Of a DNA stretch of 40,155 nt, positions 21,623 through 29,472 are shown one piece after another. The stretch is from a virus: positions 1-40,155 of IMG/VR virus record IMGVR_UViG_3300010371_000065. The stretch is one strand, 5' to 3'. The translations under genes were made by a program, and so were the position numbers. The notes below the pieces were generated by a model. That model had not been told where the DNA came from. It was given only the letters and a program-made list of their open reading frames with translations, and did not search any database. The stretch's first letter is position 1, and each line of letters begins with the position of its first letter.

Positions 21623-22032
21623 ATACCCGCGAAATGTGGAGCTATGATGTGACGCTCCAGCGTCACATCCGTCCTATCGTGACAGATCAAGTGGCTATTT
21701 TAGTTCACACGCGATGTGCGCTGAAACGCGGATATTCCGAATGCCGCCCTTATTGCGCACATGTGATTGTCGCTCATCCAGACGGCACGATGGACTGGCT
21801 CTGCCGTGGAAATGTCGTGTCCACCACACCCTCTACCGGATGGTGGATTAGAAATGCTGATGTTCTCGCTATCCTTCAGGAGTCGCTTCACACGAAGCCA
21901 TTAGGAAAACGCGGTTGGCGGGCAGTTGCCAAAGGCACATTTATCGCAGCAGGCCACAGGTTCTGTACGCGCTGCGAATTAATGCTCGACAACATGAATC
22001 GAGATATGCAAGAAAGCGCCCAGCCATCATAG
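21619..22032 (+). CDS. Unknown protein, end of the replication unit
   Basis: A 137-residue protein with seven scattered cysteines, including C-x2-C near the C-terminus (F-C-T-R-C-E-L), and mixed alpha/beta character. Start overlaps the upstream stop (ATGA). Codon use is less GC-biased than in the helicase. It converges on the leftward HTH gene, overlapping it by six bases. No family recognised. Confidence 0.55.
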   Translation: MNTREMWSYDVTLQRHIRPIVTDQVAILVHTRCALKRGYSECRPYCAHVIVAHPDGTMDWLCRGNVVSTTPSTGWWIRNADVLAILQESLHTKPLGKRGWRAVAKGTFIAAGHRFCTRCELMLDNMNRDMQESAQPS

Positions 22033-22554
22033 CATCCGGTGACAGACGCAGCCTGGCACATCACACTCATGCAGGCGCCAGGTCACGCGATGATTGGTCA
22101 CATCCTGCCGCTCGATGGCTAGCGCGAGTACGTTGGCTTTATCGAGCGGCGAGGGTGGCCAGCCGGGCCAATCCTTCGGTGTGCTTGCCGAATTGATACC
22201 ATGATCCATGAGCCAGCGCGCCGCCGCCGCAGGCGTCCAGGAGCCACCTGCTACGTAGCTGATAGGCGCCTGTGACCTACCGGGTAGGTGTGCCGTCGAT
22301 GAAATACTCGAAGTTCCACCATGCTGCAAACTCAACCAGTGGGCCAGCACCCGCAACCAGTCTGATTCGATCAGAGAAGCCGCTGACGCCGCCTCATAGA
22401 GCATATCTATATCGATCTCCCACTGCTCCGGTTGACCCACCCTGTTGACCTTCTCAGCGCCTTGTATGACCCCATCCCGAAACCAGCCCCGTACCGTGCG
22501 TTCCCCCCGGCCCAACAGGCACGCAGCCTGCGCCGCGTTGACGCGGATCGCCAT
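22027..22554 (-). CDS. HTH regulator with unrecognised C-terminal domain
   Basis: A 175-residue protein. Residues 4-55 look like a helix-turn-helix of the excisionase/MerR type: V-N-A-A-Q-A-A-C-L-L-G-R-G-E-R-T-V-R-G-W-F-R-D-G-V-I. Residues 60-120 may form a dimer domain, and the C-terminus ends C-D-V-P-G-C-V-C-H, with a repeated HTH-like pattern around 106-120. GGTGAT lies five bases before ATG. A TACCGGGTA palindrome occurs within its own coding region and again upstream (22664), suggesting autoregulation. It borders the stem-rich noncoding tract. Confidence 0.65.
   Translation of the reverse strand: MAIRVNAAQAACLLGRGERTVRGWFRDGVIQGAEKVNRVGQPEQWEIDIDMLYEAASAASLIESDWLRVLAHWLSLQHGGTSSISSTAHLPGRSQAPISYVAGGSWTPAAAARWLMDHGINSASTPKDWPGWPPSPLDKANVLALAIERQDVTNHRVTWRLHECDVPGCVCHRML
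22276..22288. promoter_or_regulatory. Palindrome containing TACCGGGTA inside the HTH gene
   Basis: CCTACC-G-GGTAGG, six perfect pairs with one central base. The nine-base core is repeated at 22664-22672 upstream of the same gene. Confidence 0.4.
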
Positions 22555-22740
22555 AGCTCATCACCACACTTCCGCCCGTCGATAGCTCAACAGTTACCAA
22601 TCCTGGCAGCATCATAAATGGTCGCTCGATTGCGCGCGCAAACGCTGGTACTATACGGAAATCTACCGGGTATATACACGCGAGGTCACGGGGAGATAGC
22701 GTAGAGGTACCAGGCACCTAGCAGGTATATAGCGGGGAGG
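22555..22740. other. Control region between the HTH gene and the noncoding tract
   Basis: No convincing gene. It holds the leftward promoter and operator at 22650-22672 and several GGTAC-type partial palindromes (for example AGGT-ACCAGGC-ACCT near 22706-22720). Confidence 0.4.
22650..22672 (-). promoter_or_regulatory. Weak leftward promoter with TACCGGGTA operator
   Basis: Read leftward, a TATAGT -10 occurs at 22650-22655; no good -35 is seen. The TACCGGGTA core at 22664-22672 lies between the -10 and -35 positions. It would serve the HTH gene starting at 22554. Confidence 0.4.
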
Positions 22741-22749
22741 TGGTATACT
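22741..22749 (+). promoter_or_regulatory. Rightward extended -10 promoter
   Basis: TGG-TATACT is a good extended -10, without a recognisable -35. Predicted start near 22756, at the left edge of the stem-rich noncoding tract. Confidence 0.45.
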
Positions 22750-22755
22750 TGTCGG

Positions 22756-23360
22756 GAGAAACCCCGTCGGCGTGTCCAGTAGCACCACACATACCGCCCG
22801 CGTCGGCGAGGCGTTCTCGTTCTCACGCATCGGTCAATATGCGTCGGTAATATTGCGTAAGAAACCTACGCGATGTTACCCTATGAGCGCTAATCCGATG
22901 TATACATTACCAACATCCTATAGTGTCGTAACGCGATAGACCTGACGAGGTTGTAGCAGCGCGACGAGACAGCGGCAGTTGGGGTGACGGAATGGGAAGC
23001 GCGATCCAGGCGATGCGATCAGCAACATCGATCACAGCGCTCGCATGCACAGCAACACGTGCGAGTCTGAGGGGCGAGTTGGTACATTGGTACTAATTTT
23101 AGTGACACATTGCGCAGGACGCGCAACAGTGCGCTCATGCGCTCGGTATTGTGTAGAGATGTAACCTCGTGGAGCGTGCTGTTAGGCCTTTCCGGCGCGC
23201 TCCATGTGGCTACACCTTCTCCCTCCCCCCGCGCGTAGTCGCTGCTCCAGGATGGCAGACACACCCACATGACGCACACTTCTTTTTGTGCCTCTCCCCA
23301 TCCGACGCCAGGACGCCCCACGACCTAGCAGCGGACATTTGTATCGTCCGCTGCTCCCCT
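22756..23360 (+). ncRNA. Candidate structured noncoding RNA or very long leader
   Basis: About 600 bases with no gene that has a ribosome binding site. Visible stems: GTTAC/GTAAC (22875/22928), GATGT/ACATC (22897/22913), AGCGC-GAT with ATC-ACA-GCGCT (22998/23031), CGAT/ATCG (23016/23027), CTCGCATG/CGTGCGAG with one G-U (23040/23058), TTGCGC/GCGCAA (23110/23121), a 14-pair stem with wobbles (23168-23181/23193-23206) and AGCAGCGGAC/GTCCGCTGCT (23327/23346). Two loops carry CAGCAAC(A). Upstream are two near-repeats, GCATCGGTCAATAT and GCGTCGGTAATATT, around 22830-22855. No fold was computed. Confidence 0.45.
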
Positions 23361-23394
23361 GAATGGTAGAATGCGATGAGGGAGGAACAAGATC

Positions 23395-23634
23395 ATGACT
23401 CACAATGAACCGCACTTTGTGTATCCCAATGGCTCACGCCTCACTGTTAGTAGTGCGGATGAGCCGAGCAAACTCACATCTCCAGATCACGAGATTCTGG
23501 AGATGCATCTCTCGATGCTGAAACAATCGCGTTGGCGTAATCTTCGCGCGTTGATGCTGGGTTGCATTGTCGGCGCCGTCGCGACGATACTCTTGATTGC
23601 CCTTATCCAATTCATAATAATGTTCGCCTCTTGA
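23395..23634 (+). CDS. Small protein with C-terminal membrane anchor
   Basis: A 79-residue protein. Residues 1-50 are polar and charged; residues 53-77 form one hydrophobic segment (L-G-C-I-V-G-A-V-A-T-I-L-L-I-A-L), a tail anchor. GGGAGGA ten bases before ATG supports the start. It ends in the first copy of the CGCCTCTTGAC repeat, which supplies its last codons and stop. Function unknown. Confidence 0.6.
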   Translation: MTHNEPHFVYPNGSRLTVSSADEPSKLTSPDHEILEMHLSMLKQSRWRNLRALMLGCIVGAVATILLIALIQFIIMFAS

Positions 23635-23656
23635 CGGAGATTGACAATGACCGAAG
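23625..23656 (+). repeat. Module-boundary repeat, copy 1
   Basis: CGCCTCTTGACGGAGAT, then TGACA, then ATGACCGAAG. It matches 23876-23907 except at two positions. It carries the stop of one gene and the ribosome binding site and start of the next. Confidence 0.75.
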
Positions 23657-23868
23657 CCGAAGCTAAAGCGCTGGCGTGTGAGTTGGAGCGTCACAAAGAC
23701 TGGCAGGTCATTGGAATTATTCCAATCCTTCCCACATTTTGGTCAGTCTGGCTCGCCCATCGTCGTAAAGCGGCATGGGTAGGTATTAGTGACCCTCATC
23801 CCGAGAGCGTCAAAAAGCAACTGACTCTCGGTCGCTCAGATGTCACCTACACCATTGATCTTAAATAA
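23647..23868 (+). CDS. Small protein, paralogue of the next gene
   Basis: A 73-residue protein starting M-T-E-A-E-A-K-A-L-A-C-E-L-E. It has two hydrophobic/aromatic beta stretches (V-I-G-I-I-P-I-L-P, then F-W-S-V-W-L-A-H) and a lysine-rich end. The N-terminus and ribosome binding site are nearly identical to those of the 23898 gene, showing local duplication with later divergence. CGGAG lies seven bases before ATG. No family recognised. Confidence 0.55.
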   Translation: MTEAEAKALACELERHKDWQVIGIIPILPTFWSVWLAHRRKAAWVGISDPHPESVKKQLTLGRSDVTYTIDLK

Positions 23869-23875
23869 CACTGCC

Positions 23876-23907
23876 CGCCTCTTGACGGAGATAGACCATG
23901 ACCGAAG
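23876..23907 (+). repeat. Module-boundary repeat, copy 2
   Basis: Second copy of the repeat at 23625-23656. The first eleven bases (CGCCTCTTGAC) appear a third time at 24137-24147, where they end the next gene. Confidence 0.75.
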
Positions 23908-24146
23908 ACGAGACCAAAGCGTTGGCGAGCGAGTTTGAGCATAACGCGACCTGGCGTGTCACCGATGTCTTCTATCTCGATGGTGGCAATGGCTTCGAGG
24001 GTGGATGGAATGTTCACCTCGAACTGTGTGATGGTAGCGCCCCTGGATATGGCATTGTGATCGATGATCTGCGACAGATGGCTAATCTCCGCAAGATGGT
24101 TGGTTGGCTCCGTAAACAGCAACGACTAACACCGCACGCCTCTTGA
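23898..24146 (+). CDS. Small protein, paralogue of the preceding gene
   Basis: An 82-residue protein starting M-T-E-D-E-T-K-A-L-A-S-E-F-E. The middle has W-R-V-T-D-V-F-Y-L-D-G-G-N-G-F-E-G-G-W-N-V-H, and the C-terminus is a basic helix. Similar start, length and aromatic spacing to the 23647 product point to a common origin. CGGAG precedes ATG. It ends H-A-S and stop within the third copy of the short repeat, as the 23395 gene also ends in A-S. Confidence 0.55.
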   Translation: MTEDETKALASEFEHNATWRVTDVFYLDGGNGFEGGWNVHLELCDGSAPGYGIVIDDLRQMANLRKMVGWLRKQQRLTPHAS

Positions 24147-24302
24147 CAAACGCCTGTAAATGTGCATCCTCGCCAATTTTCGATTTAACTTCATCTAACG
24201 GGCATTAGCTGAAATACTCCTAATTATTTGTTGGAAGTATCGCAGATTATCCCCACTCGACGCGATTAACCGAAAGTACCCCACCAGTTTTGAGAGATTG
24301 AG
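24147..24302 (+). other. AT-rich gap before the late operon
   Basis: 156 bases, clearly poorer in GC than the surroundings and with no gene. It may hold the late promoter, perhaps for the phage sigma factor, but no convincing -35/-10 pair is visible. Confidence 0.3.
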
Positions 24303-24527
24303 ATGACAGACAAGCCCCCGTTCTGTTGGTGCCACGATGACACAATCCCCGATGAGGTGTTCGAGAGCGCAGAGCCTGACGCGGCCTCAAAGCCGCAGGA
24401 AGGCGACACCTCGGTCATGAGTTGGGATGAGCTGCTCTACGAAATGACTAACGGCGCGATGGGCACACCGCCGCCCGCGACACCACGACGCTACGAACCG
24501 CCGCCGCAGCAACGCAAGAAACGCTAG
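24303..24527 (+). CDS. Unknown small acidic protein before the terminase
   Basis: A 74-residue protein. It begins with F-C-W-C-H-D-D, is acidic through the middle, and ends with a Pro/Arg-rich basic tail. GAGAG upstream is a weak ribosome binding site. It lies two bases before the small terminase gene. No family recognised; likely part of the late unit. Confidence 0.55.
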   Translation: MTDKPPFCWCHDDTIPDEVFESAEPDAASKPQEGDTSVMSWDELLYEMTNGAMGTPPPATPRRYEPPPQQRKKR

Positions 24528-24529
24528 CC

Positions 24530-24997
24530 ATGCCCTCCTTGAAGCGCAACGACAACAAACGACAGAATTACGAACGCCTGTCAGACAGCCAGAAGTCAGA
24601 CACTCGCGCACGCCTTGCTGAACGGGATGTCTCCGCCCGGCAACGCGAGGCGCAGGTGATGCGGCTGCGCGTACAGGGCTGGTCGTTTGCGGCCATCGCC
24701 GAGGAGGTCGGCTATAGCGACCAGGGCGGCGCGCACAAAGCCTGGAAGCGCGCCTTAGCGCGCATTCCCAAAGACGCCGCCGACGATGCACGCGAGCACC
24801 TGCGCCTCCAGCTCGAAGATATGAGCGCACTCTTATACGCGCAGCTCCGCAAAGGCAACACCCGCGCCGGCGAGGCGCTCATCAAGCTCCAGGAACGCTA
24901 TTGCCGCATGCTCAACCTCGACATTCAGCCCGATGTGAATAACGGCGCGCAGATGATGCTGGTGGCCGTTGCCGCTGATGTGCTGGAGGCGGTGTAA
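24530..24997 (+). CDS. terS: Small terminase subunit
   Basis: A 155-residue DNA-recognition protein. Residues 40-85 contain an HTH with M-R-L-R-V-Q-G-W-S-F-A-A-I-A-E-E-V-G-Y-S, followed by an oligomerisation helix (L-R-L-Q-L-E-D-M-S-A-L-L) and a K-L-Q-E-R-Y-C-R-M-L-N-L-D element, as in many TerS proteins. It would bind the packaging site and recruit the large subunit, which is two genes away, separated by a methyltransferase. No clear Shine-Dalgarno; coupling to the upstream stop is likely. Confidence 0.75.
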   Translation: MPSLKRNDNKRQNYERLSDSQKSDTRARLAERDVSARQREAQVMRLRVQGWSFAAIAEEVGYSDQGGAHKAWKRALARIPKDAADDAREHLRLQLEDMSALLYAQLRKGNTRAGEALIKLQERYCRMLNLDIQPDVNNGAQMMLVAVAADVLEAV

Positions 24998-26425
24998 ATG
25001 GCGGCACAGATGCAAACGCAGCAGCAGCCGACGCCACAACTGCCGATTGACACCATCCTGCACGGTGACAGCCTGGAGGTATTGCGGTCGCTGCCCGATG
25101 CGTGTGTGGACGCTATTGTCACCGATCCGCCTGCGGGCATTAGCTTCATGGGCAAGCGATGGGATAGCGACCACGGCGGGCGCGATGCCTGGATAGCTTG
25201 GCTGGCTGAGGTGATGCGCGAGACGTTGCGCGTCGTCAAGCCTGGCGGGCATGCGCTCGTCTGGGCGCTGCCACGCACCAGCCACTGGACGGCGATGGCG
25301 CTGGAAGATGCAGGCTTCGAGGTGCGCGACTGTGTGACGCATCTGTTCGGCTCAGGGTTTCCAAAGTCGCTGGATGTGTCGAAAGCGATAGATAAGCAGG
25401 CTGGAGCCAAGCGGGAACGATTGCGCGGTGTGCGTTCTGGTGTGGTTGCCTCGACATACGCCCATGACGCTTGGAGCCTAGAATACAAAGACTCCGTACT
25501 CTCGCCTGAGCCAATAACTGACGCTGCTCAGCAATGGGATGGCTGGGGTACCGCGCTGAAGCCCGCCGTCGAAGATTGGTGGCTGTGCCGCAAACCGCTG
25601 GCCGAGGGCACCGTTGCCGCCAATGTGCTGACGTGGGGCACGGGCGCGCTCAATATTGGGGCGTCGCGAGTGGGCAGTGAGGCGGCGTTACGCACAGCGG
25701 GGAGTCTTGCGGTACATCGCGCGACCTACGGCGGCTTCTCTAGCGACCACACACCGCGCGTCAACGGCTCTACCGCTGGACGCTGGCCCGCCAATCTCCT
25801 GCTCTCGCACGCGCCGGATTGTGAGCCAACCCGCTGCTCCCTGTGGTGCCCCGTGCGGGAGTTGGATGCGCAGAGCGGGATACGCACATCGGGCTTGATG
25901 AAGGCAGGCACGAAGCGCCAAACATCGCACTTCGCCGCTACAGATGGCAATAGACTATCCAGCGATACCTACGGCGACACAGGCGGCGCATCGCGCTACT
26001 TCAGCACCTTCCGCTACGTGCCCAAGGCTAGCCGCAGCGAGCGCAACCGGGGCTGCTCATCGCTTCCTGAGAAGTCGCCTTGGACATCCTTTGACGGCCA
26101 ATATGCGCAGAGTCGGAATCCCGTCACAGGCGAGCGCCTCGGCGAATACAAGCGTGAGCAAAGCAATCATCATCCAACGGTAAAGCCCCTCGCGCTCATG
26201 TCTTGGCTCATCGGCCTCATCACTCCGCCCGGTGGCCTCGTGCTCGATCCATTCGCCGGGTCAGGTAGCACGCTGGTGGCGGCGCACGAGGGCGGCTGGC
26301 GCTATCTGGGCATCGAGCGGGAAGCCGAATACGTGGCCATCGCCCAGGCGCGTCTAGCGCCGCCTGCATTCGCCGTGACGGCCAAGAAGACGCGTACGAC
26401 ACGGCGTAAGAAGGTGAGCGCATGA
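24998..26425 (+). CDS. DNA methyltransferase (N4-cytosine/N6-adenine type)
   Basis: A 475-residue protein. The catalytic motif IV occurs early: V-T-D-P-P-A-G-I-S-F-M-G-K, residues 41-53, with Ala in place of the usual Tyr/Trp. AdoMet-binding motif I is near the C-terminus: L-D-P-F-A-G-S-G-S-T, about 415-425, preceded by H-H-P-T-V-K-P. Catalytic motif before AdoMet motif means beta-class order. GGAGG precedes ATG. It probably modifies phage DNA to evade host restriction or to mark packaging DNA; lying between the two terminase genes fits either. No cognate nuclease is nearby. Its recognition sequence cannot be inferred. Confidence 0.85.
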   Translation: MAAQMQTQQQPTPQLPIDTILHGDSLEVLRSLPDACVDAIVTDPPAGISFMGKRWDSDHGGRDAWIAWLAEVMRETLRVVKPGGHALVWALPRTSHWTAMALEDAGFEVRDCVTHLFGSGFPKSLDVSKAIDKQAGAKRERLRGVRSGVVASTYAHDAWSLEYKDSVLSPEPITDAAQQWDGWGTALKPAVEDWWLCRKPLAEGTVAANVLTWGTGALNIGASRVGSEAALRTAGSLAVHRATYGGFSSDHTPRVNGSTAGRWPANLLLSHAPDCEPTRCSLWCPVRELDAQSGIRTSGLMKAGTKRQTSHFAATDGNRLSSDTYGDTGGASRYFSTFRYVPKASRSERNRGCSSLPEKSPWTSFDGQYAQSRNPVTGERLGEYKREQSNHHPTVKPLALMSWLIGLITPPGGLVLDPFAGSGSTLVAAHEGGWRYLGIEREAEYVAIAQARLAPPAFAVTAKKTRTTRRKKVSA

Positions 26426-27750
26426 GCGTTCCCGCCACGTTATCCACACCCCATCCACCGCAACAGGCGAGTTATACCCCGCTGGGGGGCGCACGGGCGC
26501 TGCTGTTCTGCCGGGAACGCGAGTGCTTGCTTGAAGGCCCGGCGAACACGGGCAAATCGTATAGCGGCCTGTGGAAGATGCACCTGGCGGCGCTGAAGTA
26601 TCCTGGCATGCATGGCCTACTGCTCAGGAAGACGCTGGTGTCGCTTAAGGCCAGCACCCTGGTGACGTTTCGTGAGCGCGTCTTAGGCCCCAATAGCCCG
26701 GTGAAGTTCTGGACAGCACGTGGCGATGAGTCGGCGCATTACGCCTACCCCAACGGCTCGAAGATTTACGTTGGTGGCATGGATAAAGCGGCGAAGATCA
26801 TGAGCACCGAGTACGATCTGGTGCTCTGGGATGAGGCGACCGATGGCGCGGTGGAAGAGTGGGAAGCGTTGCAGACGCGGTTGCGCTACGGCGTGATGCC
26901 CTATCAGCAGGCGATTGCGGCGTGCAACCCCAATGCGCCGACGCACTGGATCAACCAGCGTGCCAACCAGGGCCTCATGACGCGCATCCTCTCACGCCAC
27001 GAAGATAACCCGACCGTCACCGCCGACTACCTCGCGATGCTGCAACGCCTGACGGGTGTACGACGCGCGCGGCTCTATGAGGGCAAATGGCAGGCGGCGG
27101 AAGGCGCAGTGTATGAGGATAGCTGGGACGCCAACCGCAACGTCATTGATCGCTTCACGATCCCCAACGACTGGCCGCGCTTCCTGAGCGTAGACTTTGG
27201 CTATAATCACCCGTTTGTGTGTCTCTGGTGGGCGATGGATCACGACGGGCGGCTCTACTGCTACCGCGAGATTTACCGCACCAACCGCATCGTCGAAGAC
27301 CATGCGCGCATCATCAAAGAGGTGAGCCGGTGGGGGAAACAGGGCGGCGACCCGTACCCGCGCGCGATTATCTGCGACCATGATGCGGAAGATAGGGCGA
27401 CGCTGGAGCGGCATCTGCAACTGATGACGCTGCCCGCCAAGAAGAGTGTGAGCGACGGCCTCCAAGCCGTCGCGGCCCGTCTACGACCCGCAGGCGATGG
27501 CAAAGCGCGGCTGTTCTACTTCCGCGATACCTTGCCACCCGGCGAGGTTGACCCGATCTTGCGTGATAGGCGACTCCCAGCCTGCACCATCGAGGAATAC
27601 GATAGCTACGTCTGGCGCAAGAAGTCAGATGGCAGCTACGACGAAGAGCCGAATAAAGACCTCGATCACGGCATGGACGCATCAAGGTATATGGTATCAG
27701 ACCGCGATTTGATAGCTGGCTTCCCCACACGCGGACCCCGATTGTTCTAA
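26422..27750 (+). CDS. terL: Large terminase subunit
   Basis: A 442-residue packaging motor. The ATPase part has Walker A G-P-A-N-T-G-K-S (39-46), Walker B Y-D-L-V-L-W-D-E-A (131-139) and a coupling stretch C-N-P-N-A-P-T-H-W. The nuclease part has L-S-V-D-F-G-Y-N-H, then I-I-C-D-H-D-A-E and D-H-G-M-D-A, giving three metal-binding aspartates of the RNase H fold. ATG overlaps the methyltransferase stop. Length is near the usual 420-560 residues. It cuts and translocates DNA through the portal, which follows after 18 bases. Confidence 0.93.
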   Translation: MSVPATLSTPHPPQQASYTPLGGARALLFCRERECLLEGPANTGKSYSGLWKMHLAALKYPGMHGLLLRKTLVSLKASTLVTFRERVLGPNSPVKFWTARGDESAHYAYPNGSKIYVGGMDKAAKIMSTEYDLVLWDEATDGAVEEWEALQTRLRYGVMPYQQAIAACNPNAPTHWINQRANQGLMTRILSRHEDNPTVTADYLAMLQRLTGVRRARLYEGKWQAAEGAVYEDSWDANRNVIDRFTIPNDWPRFLSVDFGYNHPFVCLWWAMDHDGRLYCYREIYRTNRIVEDHARIIKEVSRWGKQGGDPYPRAIICDHDAEDRATLERHLQLMTLPAKKSVSDGLQAVAARLRPAGDGKARLFYFRDTLPPGEVDPILRDRRLPACTIEEYDSYVWRKKSDGSYDEEPNKDLDHGMDASRYMVSDRDLIAGFPTRGPRLF

Positions 27751-27768
27751 CTCCGATAGGAGCACACT

Positions 27769-29472
27769 ATGAGCGCAGCAGCCGCCAAGGCCGCATCGAG
27801 CAGCACCGCATCCAATGCGCAGCCTGACGCCACGCCGTCTTCGCTCGCTGCGCAGCCCATCAACCCTGACCCCACAGAGGCCGATTTACAGCGCCGCAAG
27901 GAGATTGACCGCGCCTGGTGCGCCTATCGTGGCGAGTTCCCGGACGTGTTCAAGACGCCCAACGGCCAGGCGAGCGATAATGTGCGGCCCAATCGCTGCG
28001 CCGCCATCGTGGATAAGGGCGTCTCCTGGCTCTTTGGCAAAGAGTTCACGTTCAACGTGCGCCCCGCCGACGCCACACCGGGTGACACGCACCAGGGCAA
28101 CGAGAAGCAGGCGCAGGCGCTGGCCAAAGTCTGGGGTAGCGCCGACGATATGCTGACGACGTTGACCATGCTGGCCATGAATGGTGGCATCTCTGGGCAC
28201 GCCTTCCTCAAGATTGTCTGGGATAGCCAGAAGATGCAGCAGCCGCGCCTCAGTGTGCTGGACTCCCACAACGTCTACGTCCTTTCTGACCCGGACGACA
28301 TCAACCGCGCCGTCTGCTATGTCATCGAGTACAGCACCAAGCTGGGATTGATGACCAACGGCCAGCAGCGCACCGTCACCAAGCGCCAGGTGATCGCGCT
28401 GGTGGATAAAGACGGCAACGCGCGCTACGGCGTCGGTGGCGAAGATGATGACGACTACTGGACGATCACCAACTGGCTGCGCTACGACCTGACCAGCCCA
28501 GGAGCGGCGTCCTCGGCGCTCAGTGGCCAGCAGCAGCCGTGGACACAATCGGGTGATCCCGTCACCTGGCCGTATCCCTTCCCGCCGATTGTGGACGCGA
28601 TGAATCTGCCCAACCCCAACGAGTTTTGGGGCTTGCCTGATCTGCCCCCGGCGCTGATGGATTTGAACGAGCGCATCCACTTCGTCGAGAGCAACATCAG
28701 CAAGATCATCAAGTCCAACGCGCACCCCTGGATATTCGCCAGCGGCTGCGACCCGAACGCCATTCGCAATGAGCCGGGCGTGGTGCAAGGCTTGCCCTCG
28801 CCCGAGAGCAAAGTCTGGGCGGTCTCGGCGACGGGCGACCTGGCGAGCAGTATGGCCTTCGCCAATGATCTGCGCGCCGATATGGACGAACAGAGCCGGG
28901 TGCCCGCCGTGGCGCTCGGACGCCAGGAGAGTATGCCCAAAGGCAACCTGAGCGGGATTGCGCTCGCGCTGTTGTTTCAGCCACTGATCGAGAAGACCGA
29001 ACTCAAACGCCGCCTCTACGGCCAATTGGTGCGCCGCGCCAGCGCCTATTGCCTCGTGCTCATGGGCCTCGTCACCGATTGGCGCAGCGTCGAAGTTGAT
29101 CTGGCGTGGCCGAATCTCCTGCCCAACGATGATCTGGCGATGGCGCAAACGGCGGTGGCCAAGCAGGGCCTCGGCTTCAGCCAGCGCACGCTCATCAAAG
29201 ACCTGGGCGGCGACCCCGATGAAGAGGCCGAGAATCGCCAGGACGAGCAGCAGGCGCAGGTCACGGCATTCGCGCAGGGTAAGGGCATGCCGCCGATGCC
29301 TAACGCCAACCCCAGCGCCAACATGCCCCCAGACGCGTCAGGAGGCGATTCTGACGGCGCAGGAGGGCAGGATGCTACATCACAAGGGGCCAGTGGCCAA
29401 ACGCCACCCATCAACCATCCCAAGGCCATCGAGGCGCGACAGCGAGTCAAAGCCGCATTTGGGAAGAGTTAG
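27769..29472 (+). CDS. Portal protein
   Basis: A 567-residue protein of the SPP1 gp6-like type. It has the long mixed N-terminal part, a helical stem region (A-L-M-D-L-N-E-R-I-H-F-V-E-S-N-I-S-K-I) and a Q-E-S-M-P-K-G-N-L-S-G-I-A-L motif common in portals. The N-terminal 45 residues and C-terminal 70 residues are disordered, the latter Gln/Pro/Gly-rich. It forms the dodecameric ring at the capsid vertex. AGGAG precedes the start; its last four bases overlap a leftward gene. Confidence 0.85.
   Translation: MSAAAAKAASSSTASNAQPDATPSSLAAQPINPDPTEADLQRRKEIDRAWCAYRGEFPDVFKTPNGQASDNVRPNRCAAIVDKGVSWLFGKEFTFNVRPADATPGDTHQGNEKQAQALAKVWGSADDMLTTLTMLAMNGGISGHAFLKIVWDSQKMQQPRLSVLDSHNVYVLSDPDDINRAVCYVIEYSTKLGLMTNGQQRTVTKRQVIALVDKDGNARYGVGGEDDDDYWTITNWLRYDLTSPGAASSALSGQQQPWTQSGDPVTWPYPFPPIVDAMNLPNPNEFWGLPDLPPALMDLNERIHFVESNISKIIKSNAHPWIFASGCDPNAIRNEPGVVQGLPSPESKVWAVSATGDLASSMAFANDLRADMDEQSRVPAVALGRQESMPKGNLSGIALALLFQPLIEKTELKRRLYGQLVRRASAYCLVLMGLVTDWRSVEVDLAWPNLLPNDDLAMAQTAVAKQGLGFSQRTLIKDLGGDPDEEAENRQDEQQAQVTAFAQGKGMPPMPNANPSANMPPDASGGDSDGAGGQDATSQGASGQTPPINHPKAIEARQRVKAAFGKS

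Noticed and set aside
22454-22717. Leftward 87-codon frame overlapping the start of the HTH gene
   Set aside because: No ribosome binding site, and it runs through the promoter and operator region.
23079-23095. TTGGTAC tandem as a promoter
   Set aside because: The spacing to any -10-like hexamer is wrong; it is only a short direct repeat.
23019-23321. Leftward 100-codon frame in the noncoding tract
   Set aside because: No ribosome binding site; it runs through several stems in antisense and has a cysteine-rich end produced by repeated GCA/CAG-type triplets.
27452-27473. GCGACGGC/GCCGTCGC inverted repeat in the large terminase gene
   Set aside because: Eight-base arms in GC-rich coding DNA can arise by chance; it lacks the single-base-centre geometry of the other palindromes.
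27886-29148. Long leftward frame (420 codons) opposite the portal gene
   Set aside because: Antisense shadow of a GC-rich gene; rich in Arg, His and Gly without domain-like pattern.
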